IMG/VR virus record: IMGVR_UViG_3300002835_011239
Span: 1 to 31,821 of that record
DNA: 31,821 nt
Source of the DNA: a virus
Reading direction: 5' to 3' (one strand)
The position numbers and the translations under genes were made by a program. This document shows positions 29,485-31,821 of the stretch, piece after piece (the first letter of the stretch is position 1; each line of letters begins with the position of its first letter). The notes under the pieces were generated by a model. The model was not told the origin of the DNA. It did no database searches and saw only the letters and a list, made by a program, of their open reading frames with translations.

Positions 29485-31821
29485 ATGAAACCAATTAGAC
29501 AACTAGAGCGTGAAGAATTAGAAAGAAGCACGGGTTTAACAAATAGAACTTTAGAAGAGTTAAGGTATGTTTTTTATTCAGCTAGATCAGGGATAACCTC
29601 TTTGAGCATAAATGATCATATCAGAGCTTACCTAAAAAGGATTACAAGTTCCAGCAATGACAGTTTGTCAGACCTTTGGCGGTCGTTCTATGGCGTTGTG
29701 GGTATAACCTCGAGACTTTCATTAGACGATATGAGCAGAGATTTTTATACAAACAAAAATTTCTACCTTCTTAATGATAATTTTACAACTGATAGATCGG
29801 CAGGTGCAGTTAATGGTACAAACGCTGAACCTAGTGGGCCAGCCAGAAATGTCGTTGATACAAGTAACAATCTATCTACATCTGGTGGTTATTTAGTAAG
29901 GGCTGGTGGTAGTGTTACCGATCCCGTTCTTAGGTATGCTGCCCCACTTGCTAGAGAGAAAGGAATAATCCTCAAATGGGTACTGCCAACAAGTGGGGTA
30001 ACAGTAGTCGGTTATAACGCATTAATTCAAATGAATGCTGCTGAATATATATACTCGAATTCAGGATCTTCCATTATAGTGAGTATTGGGGCAGGAATCA
30101 GTGTTTATGGTGCTCATAGCTATCCATTGCGTCTAGCAATGGTGACAAGAGCTACTGGCACATTCTTTTTTGCTGAAAACAAGCTTTTAGCGATCAACTA
30201 CGTACTAGCACAAGCTTTGAACGTCCACGTTTATTCAACTGGATTAGTTGGTAATATTCTTGACTACATAAAGATGCCTCAAGATAAATGGCTTCCAACA
30301 CCACTAGCTTCAGACAGTTTTAGTGGTTTGTTTGGCGTTACTGATGGCTTAGGTCATGCAGAGACGACTGGTATTGGTTCAGGTGGAGCAAGTCAATCTT
30401 TTGTTCCTAATATATCAATTACGCCTACATCTCCATCACCTGCACTTGGAAGTGAAATATCTACTAATGGTGACTTTGAAAATACTTTTGTTGCGGGTCT
30501 TGCACCTGGGTGGACGAAAACAACCGCTTCAGTAATTCCATCTGAAGAAAATACTATTGTTCATGGAGGTACAAAAAGTCAGAAATTTGTAGGAACAGTA
30601 AACAATGATGGTATTTTCCAGTACGTACCAACAACTGCTGGAAATTGGTATCAAGTAAGTATCTGGACTAATAAAGAAGCTGCTGGAACTTTACGAACTG
30701 GTGTTGCAACAAATGGTGGCAGTACTGTCATTAGGTCTGTTGATTATTCAGCCACAGGGTGGAACCAAACATTAGCAACTTTCAGAGCAACTGGATCAAC
30801 TTCTGGAGCGTTTGCCCTTCAGGCAGGAGCTACAGTTGTAACCGCATATATGGATGATGCGAGCTATAAACAACTTACTTTATCATCACTTTTATCACAG
30901 CCTACAACGTATTCATCTACTAACTACGTAGCTGCATGTACTACAACTTTAACAGCTGGTACTCAAGCAGGTATAGCAGTACAGGTCGATAATCCTGCCA
31001 ACCCTACAAACGGTGTGTTTGCATACCATGATGGGACTAATTTAGTTATAGCTAAATTAGTAGATGGTACATGGACGCAGTTAGGAACTTCTGTACTTGC
31101 ATATTCCGTTGGTGCTCAATTACTGGTGAAGAAGATTGGAACAACATACCAGGTATTCTATAACGGTACATTCAATTATTCAGGAACTATAGCTGATGCT
31201 TCAATCACTTCTGGTACATATCACTGCTTATTCTCAACTTTTGCATCAAACACGTTTGGAGCATTTAATATCAGTGACTACAACACTTGGTATATATCTG
31301 GTGGTAAGTTATTAAATTTTCCAAATCTAGGTAGTAATCTAGTCGTAAACGGTACGTTTGGTGCTGATACTGGCTGGACTAAAGGTACTGGATGGACGAT
31401 TGCAGCAGGTGTTGCGACTGCTACAGCAGCTACATCTCTTCTAACGGCTACAGTACCACCTTTAACAGTGGGTGTTTGGTATCGATCTACCTTCACTGTA
31501 TCTGGTTATGTCGGTGGATCATTCCAACTAGTTGTTGGGGCTGTTGGAAACGTATCAAGATCAGCTAATGGTACATATACCGAAACCCAAAGAGCCACAG
31601 CTACTTCTTTAGACGTGAACGCGTTAACATCTGCTACAGGTAGTGTCGATGATGTGACTGCTGCTCCACTTACGTTATCAGAACTATTTACTGACATTAC
31701 TCATTCAACAGCAAATGTTCTTGTGACATCCGAAATTATATTTACAGCTGGATATCAAATTGGACATGTACTTAATCTCGATTCAGCAAGTAATCCTCAG
31801 AACTTTGTTCTTGTTTATCTA
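29485..31821 (+). CDS. Large fibre/decoration protein with glycan-binding-like modules, 3' truncated
   Basis: An open frame of at least 779 codons, starting MKPIRQLEREELERSTG, runs off the window without a stop. After a 90-residue helical N-terminus it becomes beta-rich. One jelly-roll-like module starts SEISTNGDFENTFVAGLAPG; a second relative starts SNLVVNGTFGADTGW. Between them a LamG-like stretch reads GVFAYHDGTNLVIAKLVDG and YQVFYNGTFNYSG. CBM4/9-like and LamG-like folds are common in receptor-binding fibres and head fibres. Lying right after the capsid gene, it could be a head decoration. Families are by resemblance only. Confidence 0.65.
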   Translation, partial: MKPIRQLEREELERSTGLTNRTLEELRYVFYSARSGITSLSINDHIRAYLKRITSSSNDSLSDLWRSFYGVVGITSRLSLDDMSRDFYTNKNFYLLNDNFTTDRSAGAVNGTNAEPSGPARNVVDTSNNLSTSGGYLVRAGGSVTDPVLRYAAPLAREKGIILKWVLPTSGVTVVGYNALIQMNAAEYIYSNSGSSIIVSIGAGISVYGAHSYPLRLAMVTRATGTFFFAENKLLAINYVLAQALNVHVYSTGLVGNILDYIKMPQDKWLPTPLASDSFSGLFGVTDGLGHAETTGIGSGGASQSFVPNISITPTSPSPALGSEISTNGDFENTFVAGLAPGWTKTTASVIPSEENTIVHGGTKSQKFVGTVNNDGIFQYVPTTAGNWYQVSIWTNKEAAGTLRTGVATNGGSTVIRSVDYSATGWNQTLATFRATGSTSGAFALQAGATVVTAYMDDASYKQLTLSSLLSQPTTYSSTNYVAACTTTLTAGTQAGIAVQVDNPANPTNGVFAYHDGTNLVIAKLVDGTWTQLGTSVLAYSVGAQLLVKKIGTTYQVFYNGTFNYSGTIADASITSGTYHCLFSTFASNTFGAFNISDYNTWYISGGKLLNFPNLGSNLVVNGTFGADTGWTKGTGWTIAAGVATATAATSLLTATVPPLTVGVWYRSTFTVSGYVGGSFQLVVGAVGNVSRSANGTYTETQRATATSLDVNALTSATGSVDDVTAAPLTLSELFTDITHSTANVLVTSEIIFTAGYQIGHVLNLDSASNPQNFVLVYL

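Noticed and set aside
31278-31697. Two - strand frames near the right end
   Set aside because: Both are shadows of the long + strand fibre frame, which stays open for over 2.3 kb.
1-31821. Genome-wide recoding of TAG or TGA
   Set aside because: Long genes are free of internal TAG and TGA, and many genes end sensibly in each of them. Only selective amber suppression remains possible.

Overview
The window is a roughly 38% GC piece of a temperate, short-tailed (podovirus-like) phage of a bacterium. The morphotype rests on recognisable genes: a split large terminase, a P22-type portal, a scaffold-like protein, an SU10-type capsid protein, a gp4-like adaptor, a gp10/gp12-like nozzle and a 1444-aa internal protein, with no tape measure or tail sheath. 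A tyrosine integrase lies beside half of a tRNA-Val gene, which indicates a temperate lifestyle. The host must be bacterial because the phage carries a complete tmRNA; I cannot name the phylum. Both ends cut through genes, so this is part of a larger, probably circular genome.

Layout. (1) 0-10.1 kb, + strand: internal protein, adaptor, nozzle, fibre, then a lysis cassette (XhlA-like coiled-coil membrane protein, M23 endopeptidase, holin-like proteins). (2) 10.1-20.2 kb, - strand, the early operon, described in the order of transcription: RHH regulator, small membrane peptide, ERF annealing protein, an RNA island, a replication initiator with a candidate origin inside it, a DnaB-like helicase, a membrane-anchored lytic transglycosylase, a conserved two-gene pair whose larger member has about 28 [N/D/T]-Q-V-[W/G/R] tetrapeptides, zinc-ribbon proteins and a LexA DNA-binding domain. 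(3) 20.2-21.4 kb: attP-like tRNA fragment, a good leftward promoter and the integrase. (4) 21.4-31.8 kb, + strand: late promoter, RusA, small proteins, TerS, TerL (split by a frame change), HNH-AP2 homing endonuclease, portal, scaffold, capsid protein and a long glycan-binding-like fibre that runs off the window.

The most unusual part is the RNA island at 17.66-19.04 kb on the - strand. It holds a dense set of hairpins, a tmRNA with a 12-residue tag (ANFITIEEYAFA), a tRNA-Tyr with unusual C1-G72 and short-variable-arm features, a long-variable-arm tRNA whose anticodon reads CTA (amber), and a candidate ~640-nt ornate RNA of five stem-junction domains joined by a repeated UCUUUGAA linker. A large structured RNA next to phage tRNAs resembles the setting of the GOLLD and ROOL classes, but I could not test membership. 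An amber codon separates two in-frame halves of a small zinc-ribbon gene in the same genome, so a real CTA suppressor would be meaningful.

A second unusual feature is a recurring RNA element, present four times in front of structural gene groups (4.46, 7.26, 24.50 and 27.50 kb). Each copy has a small hairpin, then a terminator-like hairpin with a GAA/AGUA internal loop (the sarcin-ricin or loop-E signature), a GAAA or UUCG tetraloop and a U-run. Outer and inner stems change sequence with pairing kept. Two copies follow plausible sigma70 promoters, which suggests leader or attenuator RNAs rather than plain end-of-operon terminators.
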